Below are positions 8,645 to 17,474 of a DNA stretch of 64,000 nucleotides, in pieces (position 1 is the first letter of the stretch; every line of letters starts with the position of its first letter). A program made the position numbers and the translations under genes. Location: the NCBI GenBank assembly GCA_004963905.1, contig SUGL01000005.1:124001-188000 (forward strand), in the 5' to 3' direction. Under the pieces are notes generated by a model that made no database searches, was not told the DNA's origin, and saw only the letters and a list, made by a program, of their open reading frames with translations. This DNA is from Mesorhizobium sp. (lineage in GTDB: Bacteria > Pseudomonadota > Alphaproteobacteria > Rhizobiales > Rhizobiaceae).

Positions 8645-8826
8645 CCGCGAAGCTTCTCGGCCTCGCGTTCCAATGTCTTGCGGTCGTTACCGTGCTGCTC
8701 GATCAGATCGCGGACCTGCCGAACTGTCAGCCCGACCTTGTTGGCGAAATCACGGACTTCGTAATCCTCGTCCGCCGACACCCGGTCACGGTCTCGGAAA
8801 TCGCGCTTGGTCTTGTCGTCTGCCAT
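8641..8826 (-). CDS. DUF3606 protein, cassette copy 1
   Basis: A 61-residue basic/acidic helical protein of the DUF3606 family (MADDKTKR, DRDRVSADEDYEV, then LTVRQVRDLIEQHGNDRKTLEREA). The second half looks like a helix-turn-helix or UBA-like bundle. AGGAGG lies 7 bases before the ATG. It is first in a two-gene unit under an EcfG-type promoter, and its near twin is at 19913-20098. The family is common in rhizobia and without assigned chemistry. Confidence 0.78.
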   Translation of the reverse strand: MADDKTKRDFRDRDRVSADEDYEVRDFANKVGLTVRQVRDLIEQHGNDRKTLEREAEKLRG

Positions 8827-8849
8827 GGCTGTTCCTCCTGGTCACAAAG

Positions 8850-8874
8850 AACCACAGCCGAGCCCAAATGTTCC
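8850..8874 (-). promoter_or_regulatory. EcfG-type promoter of DUF3606 cassette 1
   Basis: Minus strand reads GGAAC (8874-8870), 17 bases, GTT (8852-8850), 24 bases before the ATG. The block CTGAAAAAGCAA just upstream of GGAAC is also kept in cassette 2 (20122-20146), an unusual extent of promoter conservation. Confidence 0.6.
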
Positions 8875-9083
8875 ATTTGCTTTTTCAGCAGCTGCTAATG
8901 CGACTCGCGATGTAGAACAAAATCTGAGCAAGCGATCGATTCCTCGGCGATGCAGCCGATGGCGCCAGGAAAGCCGCTATTCTTCGCAGGCGACGCGGTT
9001 TCATTAGATAAACCTAAAATTGTGGATGTGGGCGACCAAAAGGTGATGCATAATGTCCGTCTGCCCCGCCCCCCGGGGTAAGG

Positions 9084-9132
9084 GCCCGGCCTGTTTTGCT
9101 CTAGTCCCTCCAGACTACCCGACAGGCCGGGC
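9084..9132. repeat. Palindromic repeat, copy 1 (stem GCCCGGCCTGT)
   Basis: A perfect 11-bp inverted repeat (9084-9094 and 9122-9132) with a 27-base loop. The same stem recurs at 21323-21367 with a different loop, which points to a dispersed palindromic element rather than a gene-specific terminator. Confidence 0.6.
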
Positions 9133-9156
9133 AGCTTTGGTTCGCCAGATCCGATC

Positions 9157-9181
9157 GGAACCCTGTTGGCCGCGAGGGGTT
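9157..9181 (+). promoter_or_regulatory. EcfG-type promoter before the Ser/Thr-rich gene
   Basis: GGAAC at 9157-9161, 17 bases, GTTTT at 9179. The gene start is about 40 bases downstream. Confidence 0.45.
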
Positions 9182-9220
9182 TTGCGAATGAAGGGACGTT
9201 GCGACACAGGATCTATCGCG

Positions 9221-9502
9221 ATGAAACGGATATTACTTGCTATGGCCTTGCTGGCTCTGTCGAGCGGTCTTGCAGCCGCCCAGTCCGGCAGTTCGTCGAG
9301 TTCATCATCGACAACAACAACGATGCCGAGCAGCCAAGGTACGGACTCGACAACGACGAACTCGACCAACCCAAACTCGGCAAAGGACTGCGCACCGGGG
9401 CAGCAGACAGGTAGCGCAAAACAGGCAGCACCAGGGCAGCAGGATACGAGCGCCAAATCGGCCGCTCCCGGTCAGAAGAAAACGACTACCGAAGGCTGCT
9501 AG
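9221..9502 (+). CDS. Secreted Ser/Thr-rich low-complexity protein, 93 aa
   Basis: The start at 9221 gives a clean Sec signal (MKRILLAMALLALSSGLAAAQ). About 30 residues of serine/threonine low complexity follow, then three imperfect repeats of the APGQQ/APGQK type separated by KSA, KQA or TSA. The protein ends in cysteine. A second cysteine (KDCAPG) could pair with it outside the cytoplasm. The upstream frame was rejected because it would hide the signal peptide. It carries an EcfG-type promoter. No family recognised; likely a periplasmic stress protein. Confidence 0.6.
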   Translation: MKRILLAMALLALSSGLAAAQSGSSSSSSSTTTTMPSSQGTDSTTTNSTNPNSAKDCAPGQQTGSAKQAAPGQQDTSAKSAAPGQKKTTTEGC

Positions 9503-9798
9503 TCGATCCAATTTTGTAAACAGCCACCCGCCGTCTGCAGGTCGCAATTGACGGCCCGACCCGCCGCCGCTCAGCAAGATCTTCATCGCGAGCAGCGGCG
9601 TTGCCGAGCCCGAACCAATGATTGCAGCGCTGCTGCAACGACAGGGTCGCCGGATAGCCGGACATTGTGATGATATTCGAGAAGCGTCCCAGATCAGGTC
9701 GCAGCCGAAAGCGAATGCGAGGAAGTGACGGATCAGCTTCTGGAGGCTGCCGCAATGACTGCGAGGCGGCTCCTTCCGGACAGCCAGCCTGTGCGGGT

Positions 9799-11121
9799 TC
9801 AATGGGCGTTCAGGCACTCAAGAAGAGGCGCGAGCTTGTCCTGTTTCAACATGGAGACGGCTTGGATGAGACTGTCGCATTCGCCCGGCGACATGACGTC
9901 ACGAGCCAGATCACGAAGCTTCGTCTCGACGGCTGATTGGTCCATGGGGTTGTCGGCATCGCCAAGGGGCAGAGGCACATCGACCATTGCCTGGTGCTGA
10001 CCGAGCGTCATTGTCACGCGGGCGGGTGTGCTGTTCGGGAAACGGCCGCTGAGGTCGTCCGGATAGCGGATTTCGACTTTCTCGGCGAGCCCGATGACCG
10101 TCTGATCCGTCAGGGCTTCGGGACGCAAGGGACGGAACGCTTCGGCGCCCCTGACCGCCGCGAGCGCGGCGGCGAAGGGAACCGAAAACTGGGCGCCCTC
10201 GAGGGATTTCGGCGCCGTTTCGTTGGGCAGCTTGCGGGCCTCGGGAAAGAGATCGATCTGGATCCGGCTGATCGGTTCGTCCCCGGATCGATCGGCAACC
10301 AGTTTCAGCACGGCGTCTATGACCGGGTGGGTGTAGCGGCAGGAAGCATAAGGTTTCAGATAGGTCTCGGCGATCAGCCAACGCTCGCCGAGATCTTCGA
10401 TGATTGCTGGAATGTCGTAGGCGTGGTCGCGGTCCAGCATATCGATCGAGCCGCTCATTCCGTATGCAGCCCGGTCGAGCGCGAACATAGCCGCGACGGT
10501 CGACCAGGGGCTGCTGCCCTTGACGGAACTCGCCTGGCAGTCGCCTTGCGGCAGGTTTTGCGGAGCTTCGGCGCCTGCGATTGCCATTGCATGCGCAAGT
10601 TGCGGGATTGGCAGCCGGCGAAGCCATCCGACCGCCGCGGCGACGCCAAAGCCAGTCCATTGACCGCTTGCGAAACTCATCGTGTCGCTAAAGCGCCGGG
10701 CCGCGGCAATCCGCAGGGCGATATCATAGCCAATGGCGATCGCGGCAAGAAGGTCCCGGCCACCGCGCCGGAGGCGGGCGGCCTCGGCCAAGGCCGCCGG
10801 CACGATCGCTGCTCCCGGATGACCTGCGGCGCGGCAGTGGCCGTCGTCGATGTCGAGAGAACTGGCGGCGGCGCAATTTGCAAACAGTGCTCCCAAGGGA
10901 TGAAGGCTGCGTTCGGTGAAGAAAACCGCAGCCCGACCCGGTCCGAAACACGCCTTTGCCGCCAAGGCCGAAAGCCTGGCGTTTTCTGTCGAAACCCCCG
11001 CAGCCATCGACGCGATCGTGTCGAGCACGGCCCGTTCCGCCTTTGCGATCACTTCTTCCGAAAGTTGGCGCGCTTGCATAGTGCCGGCGAAAACGGCCAG
11101 GCGTTCCATCGTAAAAAGCAT
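9799..11121 (-). CDS. MmgE/PrpD family protein
   Basis: A 440-residue MmgE/PrpD-fold protein, the family of 2-methylcitrate dehydratase, cis-aconitate decarboxylase and aminopolycarboxylate epimerases. The core LDIDDGHCRAAGHPGAAIVPAAL matches the family's active-site segment, and AYG, YASCRYTHP and PDDLSGRFPN follow in order. The start MLFTMERL has GGAGGGG 5 bases upstream; the five-codon-longer frame overlaps that site. It is last in the kinase-PLP enzyme-MFS-GNAT operon, 59 bases after the acetyltransferase. Context suggests it acts on a dicarboxylic amino-acid-derived intermediate; the actual substrate is unknown. Confidence 0.8.
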   Translation of the reverse strand: MLFTMERLAVFAGTMQARQLSEEVIAKAERAVLDTIASMAAGVSTENARLSALAAKACFGPGRAAVFFTERSLHPLGALFANCAAASSLDIDDGHCRAAGHPGAAIVPAALAEAARLRRGGRDLLAAIAIGYDIALRIAAARRFSDTMSFASGQWTGFGVAAAVGWLRRLPIPQLAHAMAIAGAEAPQNLPQGDCQASSVKGSSPWSTVAAMFALDRAAYGMSGSIDMLDRDHAYDIPAIIEDLGERWLIAETYLKPYASCRYTHPVIDAVLKLVADRSGDEPISRIQIDLFPEARKLPNETAPKSLEGAQFSVPFAAALAAVRGAEAFRPLRPEALTDQTVIGLAEKVEIRYPDDLSGRFPNSTPARVTMTLGQHQAMVDVPLPLGDADNPMDQSAVETKLRDLARDVMSPGECDSLIQAVSMLKQDKLAPLLECLNAH

Positions 11122-11180
11122 TGGCATCCCCTCCATTCAGAATACCTAGTATACCTACGCTTACAGGAAGGGAAGCGAAT

Positions 11181-11675
11181 TCAGGCGCGGTGACTGGAAA
11201 CATCGAGGGAGAAGACGTGCTGATCTCCGACAGGACCGCCAACGCGCATGCCGGTGTCGACGAAGCCGTAACGCAGATAGGCTTTCGTGGCCTGGAGGTT
11301 GCGCGCATTGACGGCGAGCATCATGCGCCTGACCAAGGGACGGTTCTGGGCGATCCAGCAAAGTGCCCGCACAACCGCGGCACGGCCAAGGCCTTTTCCC
11401 TGGCAGGCCAGCGAAATTCTGAAGCTGTGCAGCGTGATGACGTCGGCCGGCGCCCAATCCGGCATGTTTTCCGCTTCGCGCAGGACGAAGAAGCCGACTT
11501 TCACGCCACCTGAGACGATGGCGAACGGATGCTGATTTTCGGGACGGGCGCTCCTTGCCAGTTCATCGAAAACCGCATCGACCGAGCCGGCAAACTGCTC
11601 CTGGTCTTCAGGAAGCCGGATGCCCCTGATGACCTCCCTGTCGCAGACCGCCACGCTTTGCAGTTCGACTTCCAC
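11181..11675 (-). CDS. GNAT N-acetyltransferase
   Basis: A 164-residue acetyl-CoA-dependent acetyltransferase. The acetyl-CoA loop is visible as SLACQGKGLGRAAV (Q/R-x-x-G-x-G/A form), followed by MMLAVNARNLQATKAYLRYGF, the typical last strand and helix. I start at the GTG at 11675, which has AAGGAG 6 bases upstream and begins 11 bases after the MFS stop; a longer frame runs into the MFS gene. It may acetylate a pathway intermediate or provide self-protection; the sequence does not decide. Confidence 0.78.
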   Translation of the reverse strand: MEVELQSVAVCDREVIRGIRLPEDQEQFAGSVDAVFDELARSARPENQHPFAIVSGGVKVGFFVLREAENMPDWAPADVITLHSFRISLACQGKGLGRAAVVRALCWIAQNRPLVRRMMLAVNARNLQATKAYLRYGFVDTGMRVGGPVGDQHVFSLDVSSHRA

Positions 11676-11686
11676 CGGATTCTCCT

Positions 11687-12955
11687 TCAGACGAGTCCTC
11701 GGGGCCGCGGCCGGCGCGGCGGGCACGTTGCCGCGGCTCTCGGCTGGCTCCGTTCCAGCAAGACAACCGCGACAGCTGCGCAGGCGAACAGACCGGAAAG
11801 ACCGAGGAATGTTTGCCTTGCTTCCAAGTTGCTGAGACTAGCGATGAGATAGACGACAAGCGCGGCCAACCCGATCGCTGCCTCGATATTGCTGCGGACG
11901 CGTCCGACCCTGCGATTGGGCACCGTTTTCAACACCGTCGCGTCGCCGGCGACACGTATCATCATGAAGGACAGGCCGATCAGGCCTTGCCACAGCATGG
12001 CCTCGGAAAGGGTTTGGGCGGTGGACAGGAGCGCGGTGGCAAGCGAGATCAGAACCGAGCCGATCGACATGAAAACGCCGGTGTCGAGCCTGTCGATGAA
12101 CCTGGCAAGGACGGCGCAGCCCAGCAGCCCACCGCCCGAATACATCGCCGCGATCCAGCCGTAGAGCTCGCCCGAGAGTTTCAAATCGTCGCGCGCGAAA
12201 CCGGCAAGCAACGCGTTGGAGGCGTGGGCGGACGCGTAGGCGAGCATCAGCGCGCATAACGATGCTCTCAGCCTGGGATCGCCGATCGTGGAGATGGTGC
12301 CGCCGAGCAGGACGAGCCGATGCCTGGCGCGTGACATTGCCAAACCCCGATCGCTGTCGACCTTTAGAAGCGAGACGGACAAGACCGCCACAAAGGACCA
12401 GGCCGCGCAGATGGCCAAGCCGCCGGCAACTCCCAGAAGCGGCAGGCCGAGCCCGGCAAGCGCTGCACCGGCAATGTTGCCTGTCTGGACGCCAAGCAGG
12501 CTGAAGGCAACGGTACGCGCCAGCTGGTCCTTGTCTGTTCGCTGCAGCAGGGCTTGGCTGGTTGGATAAGACAGCAGAGAACCGAGCGACGCCAGGCAGG
12601 CGCAGGCGTAGAGCGCGGCCATGGGAACATCGACCGGTGAGAGGAAGAGCGCGACAAGCGACAGGAGCAGAACGCCAGCGGCATGCAAGCTTTCGCCAAG
12701 AGCAAACAGATGACGTCGAGGCAAGCGATCGAGATGTGGCCCAAGCAAAGGGCCAACCGTGAAGGCGAGCAACTGCCAGCAGATAAGTACCTTGCCTACG
12801 GACCTGACGGTGCCGGTGATCTCCAGTGTGAACCAGGAAAGCAGGACGATGAACATGCTGCGCGCGCACTGCATCGCAAACAGCATGACATAAAGGGGCA
12901 GGGGGCTCGGGCGCTGCATGGATCGTTGCGCGGCCTTGCCGATCGAAGAAGCCAA
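11687..12955 (-). CDS. MFS transporter
   Basis: A 422-residue membrane protein with about 12 hydrophobic segments and no signal peptide, the layout of a major facilitator. The TM2-TM3 loop region reads GPHLDRLPRRHLF, a variant of the G-x-x-x-D-R-x-x-R-R/K motif. It resembles small-molecule exporters of the MFS_1/MFS_3 type. The SbnA-like enzyme gene upstream and the acetyltransferase gene 11 bases downstream suggest export of the cluster's product. Confidence 0.8.
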   Translation of the reverse strand: MASSIGKAAQRSMQRPSPLPLYVMLFAMQCARSMFIVLLSWFTLEITGTVRSVGKVLICWQLLAFTVGPLLGPHLDRLPRRHLFALGESLHAAGVLLLSLVALFLSPVDVPMAALYACACLASLGSLLSYPTSQALLQRTDKDQLARTVAFSLLGVQTGNIAGAALAGLGLPLLGVAGGLAICAAWSFVAVLSVSLLKVDSDRGLAMSRARHRLVLLGGTISTIGDPRLRASLCALMLAYASAHASNALLAGFARDDLKLSGELYGWIAAMYSGGGLLGCAVLARFIDRLDTGVFMSIGSVLISLATALLSTAQTLSEAMLWQGLIGLSFMMIRVAGDATVLKTVPNRRVGRVRSNIEAAIGLAALVVYLIASLSNLEARQTFLGLSGLFACAAVAVVLLERSQPRAAATCPPRRPRPRGLV

Positions 12956-13079
12956 GGCCGTCCTTGTCTGTTGAAATTCTCAGTCGGCGGCCATGCGAGG
13001 CTTCGCCATGTGGTGTATGGCCGTCGCAAGATTTGCGCGGTGGCGGCATTCGCACTCTTTTGCTCGGCAGCCTGCCGGG

Positions 13080-14123
13080 CTAGGTCGGCGCTTGTCCTGC
13101 ATCTCGAAGGACCTGCCCAAGCGTTCGGCGGTTCCAGAAGTATCGTGACCAACCGTCCATCGGATCGTTCGGCGCAGCGACGGTCACGGGATCCTCGCGG
13201 AACCGGGCTGGCTGGATCGAGGCGGACTGAAGCCATTGCGGGTCGTAGACGGTCTCGACATATCGATGGCCTTCGTCGGGAAAAAGCGTGACGACGGTTT
13301 TGCCGGGATTTCGCCTTGCCCACCACTGGCCAACCCTGAAGGCCGCGCCGCTGGTCGGTCCCATGAAGAGGCCGTGGCTGCGATGAAGCTCGTGCGTGGC
13401 CGCGTAAGTCTCGGCCGGCGTCAGCCAGTGGATCTCGTCGAACTGGCTGTGATCGACGTTTCTCGGCACGATGTTGCCGCCAAGGCCGCTGAGATTGAGC
13501 CTGCCGCTCGGTTGGCCGAATAAGACGCTGTTCGGTGTATCGACGCCGATTGCGTGTAGGTGGGGAAAGAGCGGGCGAAGATACCTCGAGGTGCCGGACA
13601 TCGAGCCGCCCGAGCCGACAGGGCCGACCAGGCAGTCGATCCTGCCAATGCGGTCTATGATCAGTGCCGCGACCTTGGCGTAGGAGAGCGGATTGTCGGC
13701 ATTGTCATATTGGCAGGGCCAGTAGCTGCCCGGATGCTCCCGCAAATAGGCTTCAACGCGGTCGAGGCGAGCGCGTTGAAGACCTCCCGAGACGGCGGGT
13801 GTGTCGACGATCGTGACCTGCGCGCCGAGCTCGTTCAGACGACGATGAAGGTGGCGGTCGAGCGCCCAGTCGCTGACGAGAACCAGCCCATGCCCATGTT
13901 GGAGCGCAAGCATGGCCAGGGCCAGGCCAAAGGTCCCGGAGGAGGATTCGCAGATGGTTGCGCCGGGTTTCAAATCACCTCGCTCTGCGGCCCTTTCCAA
14001 CATGAAGCGCGCCGGCAGAAGCTTCATCAGGAAGAAGCTTGCGCCATACATGGCAGCCTCGAGCGGGACGATGCGGGGGTTCTCGAATTCCTCCAGCTTG
14101 CGCATGAGCTCACGCTTCGGCAT
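13080..14123 (-). CDS. SbnA/cysteine synthase-like PLP enzyme
   Basis: A 347-residue fold-type II PLP enzyme, closest in pattern to SbnA, which condenses O-phosphoserine with an amino donor. The Schiff-base lysine sits in MKLLPARF (SMKDRPARF in SbnA) at about residue 34 of this start, and the PLP phosphate loop is GPVGSGGSMSG. The substrate loop ESSSGTFGLALAM and the end FPDEGHRYVETVY also fit. The loop before the lysine is shorter than usual. I use the ATG at 14123, 15 bases after the kinase stop, with GGTGGG upstream; a TTG at 14138 is in frame. Pairing with a threonine-kinase-like GHMP gene suggests beta- or gamma-replacement on a phosphorylated amino acid. Confidence 0.78.
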   Translation of the reverse strand: MPKRELMRKLEEFENPRIVPLEAAMYGASFFLMKLLPARFMLERAAERGDLKPGATICESSSGTFGLALAMLALQHGHGLVLVSDWALDRHLHRRLNELGAQVTIVDTPAVSGGLQRARLDRVEAYLREHPGSYWPCQYDNADNPLSYAKVAALIIDRIGRIDCLVGPVGSGGSMSGTSRYLRPLFPHLHAIGVDTPNSVLFGQPSGRLNLSGLGGNIVPRNVDHSQFDEIHWLTPAETYAATHELHRSHGLFMGPTSGAAFRVGQWWARRNPGKTVVTLFPDEGHRYVETVYDPQWLQSASIQPARFREDPVTVAAPNDPMDGWSRYFWNRRTLGQVLRDAGQAPT

Positions 14124-14138
14124 GACGACCCACCGCAA

Positions 14139-15020
14139 TCAGCTATGAAAAATTGTCGGCTCGAACGCCGACCGCTTCAGCATTTCGGCGGCCAGTTCAA
14201 TATTGCGCGGGGTATCGGCATCATGCTTGTCGAACAGCAGGCCGGCGACAGTGCCGCTGTGAGCGACCTGGATGCCGACGGCACCGAAGCGGGTTCCAAT
14301 TGCTTCGAGCTCGTCCAAGCGCGGTTTCGGCAAGAACCTTTCGTTCATGTGCGCGCTTGCGGTCGCGACCTTGCCGAGCAAGCAGGGGTTTGCCTCATTG
14401 ATGGCCGTCCGCAGCAGGCTGCGCAGGGGTCGGAAAGCCTCGATCTCGGCCGCATCGTAGCGCGCCGGCTCGAACTCCAGCGTGTTGACGGTCGCCTCGG
14501 GCATGGTGTCCACGCTGACGACATCGAGAGCCGGCAGGGACTTGCGGAAAGCCTCCATGACAAGCCCTTCGCGATGCGCAAACAACACCGCCTGCTGGCT
14601 GAACAAAGTGGAATCGCAAGCGGTTTCGGCGCCGACCGCAATGCGCATCACCCGCTCGGGTGATGCATTTATCTGCAAGCAGTCCAGCACCGCCAGGATG
14701 CTTGCCAGCACGTCGGCGGTCGAGGATCCCATGCCTCTGCCGATCGGGATATTGCTGTGGACCGAAAGGGTGCCGCCCATGCCTTCCGGCGCGAAGGCGC
14801 TCAGGGTCATTTGCGCCGCCCGCAGCGCCTTTTGACAATGAGGTTGCGAGACGGCGACGGGCTGACCGGGCTGGGCCCTGAACGAGGCTCTGGTCTTTAG
14901 GTGACGACAAGGCAGCGAAACCAGGGCGCGGCGGAAATGCACGCCTGTGTCCTCAAACAGGCCCTGAACCAATTCGCCATGGTGCCCGATCGCTTCGGCG
15001 TGTCCAACGAGCTTTGACAT
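14139..15020 (-). CDS. GHMP kinase, L-threonine kinase (PduX)-like
   Basis: A 293-residue GHMP-fold kinase. The ATP loop is IPIGRGMGSSTAD (residues 91-103) and the N-terminus reads GHHGELVQG, both as in PduX-type L-threonine kinases. The C-terminal motif GAVGIQVAHSGTVAGLLFD is typical of the family's third motif. The start at 15020 has GGGAGG 7 bases upstream, so the earlier ATGs are rejected. PduX makes O-phospho-L-threonine for cobalamin, but no cobalamin gene is near. The SbnA-like neighbour 15 bases away makes a phospho-amino-acid intermediate more likely. Confidence 0.75.
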   Translation of the reverse strand: MSKLVGHAEAIGHHGELVQGLFEDTGVHFRRALVSLPCRHLKTRASFRAQPGQPVAVSQPHCQKALRAAQMTLSAFAPEGMGGTLSVHSNIPIGRGMGSSTADVLASILAVLDCLQINASPERVMRIAVGAETACDSTLFSQQAVLFAHREGLVMEAFRKSLPALDVVSVDTMPEATVNTLEFEPARYDAAEIEAFRPLRSLLRTAINEANPCLLGKVATASAHMNERFLPKPRLDELEAIGTRFGAVGIQVAHSGTVAGLLFDKHDADTPRNIELAAEMLKRSAFEPTIFHS

Positions 15021-15226
15021 TTGCTGACCTCCCCGCGCCCAAAGCACCATCATGGATGGTATTTCTGCAGGGCCAACCGGCCATCATCAACTATTAAGTT
15101 GCAAATATTTGCGAAGAATGTATTCTTGTCGTTTACTATTTTACGCTGTCGACGTCTCAAAGGAACAAACAATCGAATAACATTGCGTCGTCTTAACACG
15201 CAATGAACAAAACTTGAAAAGCAGGA
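15021..15226 (-). promoter_or_regulatory. AT-rich leader of the kinase operon
   Basis: About 200 bases between the response-regulator stop and the kinase start. The stretch at about 15085-15210 is markedly AT-rich compared with the coding DNA around it, as expected for a promoter region. No exact sigma-70 pair stands out and I see no clear hairpin terminator. Confidence 0.35.
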
Positions 15227-15958
15227 TCATCTGCCGCTGGCCATCTGCCCCGGCGGCTCAACCTCCCTTTGCCGCAGCGCATAACCGGCCAGCCTGACGG
15301 TGAAGATACAGGCGTTTGCGGAATGCCGGTTCAGCAGCTTTCGCAGTTGACTGACGTGAACATCGACGGTCCGCGCGCTGACGTTGTCCTTTGAAGGCCA
15401 GCCTGCGGCGATCAATTCGTCGCGGCCGATCACCTTTTCGGGATGCTCCAGCATGTGCCGCAGCACCTTGAACTCGATCGTGCCCAACGACACTTGCCTG
15501 CCACCGCAGCGTACCCGGTAGGTGTCGACGTTCATTTCGATGTCGCCATAGGCAAGGGATTTGGCATTCACGGGTCCCGGAATGGCCGAGCCGATGATCG
15601 CAAGTCTGGAATGCAGGTAGTCTATGAGCCTTGCCGGCGCGAATGGTGTGGCGAGGCATTCATCGATACCCGATTTCAGGAGCGCGATATGGTGCTGGTC
15701 GGCGCCTGGCGGCACCAGGGCGATGCAGGCGAGCGCGCTGGTGCGCGGATCTTGCCTGAGGCGAGCCGCCTCCTCAATCAGCAGGTGTCCCGGCCGGCAG
15801 TCGAGCACGACGGCGGCGACTGGCTTTTGCGCGACGAGCTCGAACGTTTCCTGGAGGCTTGCCGCCAGCGATACCGAGAACCCGTCCACCTCCAATATAT
15901 GGCCGAGCATCAGATAGAATTGCGGGTCTTGCGTAAAGATCGCGACGAGTGGCTTCAT
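15227..15958 (-). CDS. OmpR/PhoB-type response regulator with degenerate receiver
   Basis: A 243-residue regulator: an N-terminal receiver (about 1-115) and a C-terminal winged helix (about 145-235, with GTIEFKVLRHMLEHPEKVIGRDEL and VDVHVSQLRKLL). The receiver keeps the phospho-acceptor Asp53 (VVLDCR) but has only one acidic residue in the first pocket (QDPQ, Asp11). It has valine where Thr/Ser is usual (ALVP) and threonine in place of the conserved lysine (CLATPF). It may work without phosphorylation. No histidine kinase is adjacent. It lies upstream of the kinase-PLP cluster on the same strand and could control it. Confidence 0.78.
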   Translation of the reverse strand: MKPLVAIFTQDPQFYLMLGHILEVDGFSVSLAASLQETFELVAQKPVAAVVLDCRPGHLLIEEAARLRQDPRTSALACIALVPPGADQHHIALLKSGIDECLATPFAPARLIDYLHSRLAIIGSAIPGPVNAKSLAYGDIEMNVDTYRVRCGGRQVSLGTIEFKVLRHMLEHPEKVIGRDELIAAGWPSKDNVSARTVDVHVSQLRKLLNRHSANACIFTVRLAGYALRQREVEPPGQMASGR

Positions 15959-16671
15959 GAACTTGGCGACATGCGTTTGGAAAGCGGGACGGGCCGAGGG
16001 AACAATGGCGTGAAGATCACCCTGCCGGCTCCTGTGTCGACAACGGAAGCGATGAACCGCAAACGAGGAAGAACCATCGGGCGGTGCATCGTCAAGCTCT
16101 CAGAGTTCGCCTGGACGCACAAGGAAGGAGTGCCAGAACAGCTTTTCGCGCAGGAAAGTCTGTGCTCCGCGGAAGGCAGACCAAACTCAGATCGACGACT
16201 ATCTTTTGGGCTTTCAAGTAACCGACGCCACGATACGCAAAGGGGTCATTCACATCCTTCGGTGCCGCGGTTCGTGTGCCGGCACCCGCAGTCCTGCTGA
16301 TTGGCAGGCGATTGAAGGTAAGCCATCGCTTATTCGCCGACGCGCCGTCAGCCGGAACCGACGTGACAAAGTCGGTGTCGGCATCGATAGCCGTTCAAGC
16401 CTGGACAGCGCCTTTCGGAGCGGTCTTGGCTTTCGCTTTTGGATCGGCGAATGTCCCAATCCCCCCTGGTTGCTTCAATCACACCCTTTTGCAATAATCC
16501 GATCTCGACAAGCCCGTGACTGACTGTCGCGCAGGCGCCTGCTAGCCAGGGACGACACGACGCAAGTCTGGGCGCATCGCGCCTTGATCGTGGCTCACTC
16601 CGCGTGGGTTCCAACGTCCGGCCGGCAGCACAACGCCGCCCTCGCTGGACCATCCCGCGGGAGCTGTCGTC
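15959..16671. other. Intergenic stretch, no supported gene
   Basis: About 710 bases with several short open frames on both strands. None has a convincing start or recognisable protein pattern. It probably holds the promoter of the response regulator at its left end. Confidence 0.4.
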
Positions 16672-16932
16672 ATGGCCGAAATCAAGCCCAACGCACCGAG
16701 CGCGTGCACGTCCAAGGACGGCAAAGCCGGCTTTTGGAACACCGTCGATCCGGTAAGCGCAGCCAACGCCGCGCGCGCGGTTTACGGCTCGCAAGCCGTC
16801 ACCGCCGCCGCACATTGCGCCTTGACGGCGCATTTCGACGGACGCAGTGGCGACTACCGTTTCTGGTGCGCGGTCTTCCACGAACTAGGAGGCGGACAAA
16901 GCCAGTTTCCCGGCTCCGTGGTCGCCTTATGA
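16672..16932 (+). CDS. Hypothetical protein, 86 aa
   Basis: A small protein with GFWNTVDPVSAANAARAVYG and AAHCALTAHFDGRSGDYRFW, a helix-strand pattern with conserved-looking Trp and Cys. GGGAGC lies 7 bases before the ATG. No signal peptide, no neighbour in the same direction and no recognised family. Confidence rests on composition and the ribosome site only. Confidence 0.45.
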   Translation: MAEIKPNAPSACTSKDGKAGFWNTVDPVSAANAARAVYGSQAVTAAAHCALTAHFDGRSGDYRFWCAVFHELGGGQSQFPGSVVAL

Positions 16933-17474
16933 CGGATACCTCAAACTCGGCAAGTTTTTTGTTCGGCACCTGTGGCCGCCAAGGCCAATATCGACCTCCC
17001 AACCGGGACCTCGAAGTCAGCCATCGCCGATAGGCGCCCGGCACGGCGGGGGCACGATGATATCGGTATCGCGGACGAGACCCTGGCGGTGTTGGTCCGG
17101 TTCTGGCTCGCGGCCATATCTGCCTTGCCAAAGCCAGCTGCCCTAGGCGCCAGCCAAGGCGGCCGAACGTTGCGAAACCTTCAAAACCAGCTTGGCAGTC
17201 GGCCGGCGAAGGTCAGAAACTGCGGCAGGAATTTCGGAGGATATCAATCCGGTGGACGATGGAGGAGCGCGATGAGGACAGTGGCTGCCTCCATACTGTG
17301 ATCCGTTGCGGGCGGCGCGATGATCTGGCGATGCCCACGATGATCACCAGCAGATGCCAAGGCTTTTTTGCCAGAGCAAATTCGGCTTGGCAGCCACCCA
17401 GTCTGCGCCGATTGCATCGGTGTGGGCTCAGCGGATTGAAGGCCCATTTTTCTTCTCGCCGGCTCCGGTCATGA
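16933..17474. other. Intergenic stretch, no supported gene
   Basis: About 540 bases between the 86-residue gene and the hipA remnant. Open frames exist but look like out-of-frame high-GC sequence. Confidence 0.4.

Noticed and set aside
9937..11193. Long plus-strand open frame opposite the MmgE/PrpD gene
   Set aside because: It mirrors the real gene in high-GC DNA, has no family pattern and no ribosome site.
13080..14123. Idea that the SbnA-like enzyme has lost its PLP lysine
   Set aside because: Re-aligning on PARF places MKLLPARF against SMKDRPARF, so the lysine is present and only the loop before it is short.
13560..14663. Long plus-strand open frame opposite the PLP enzyme and kinase genes
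   Set aside because: It spans two well-supported minus-strand genes and has Arg/Gly-rich shadow composition.
14139..15020. Assigning the kinase to cobalamin synthesis as pduX
   Set aside because: No cobalamin or propanediol gene is nearby; the SbnA-like partner suggests another pathway.
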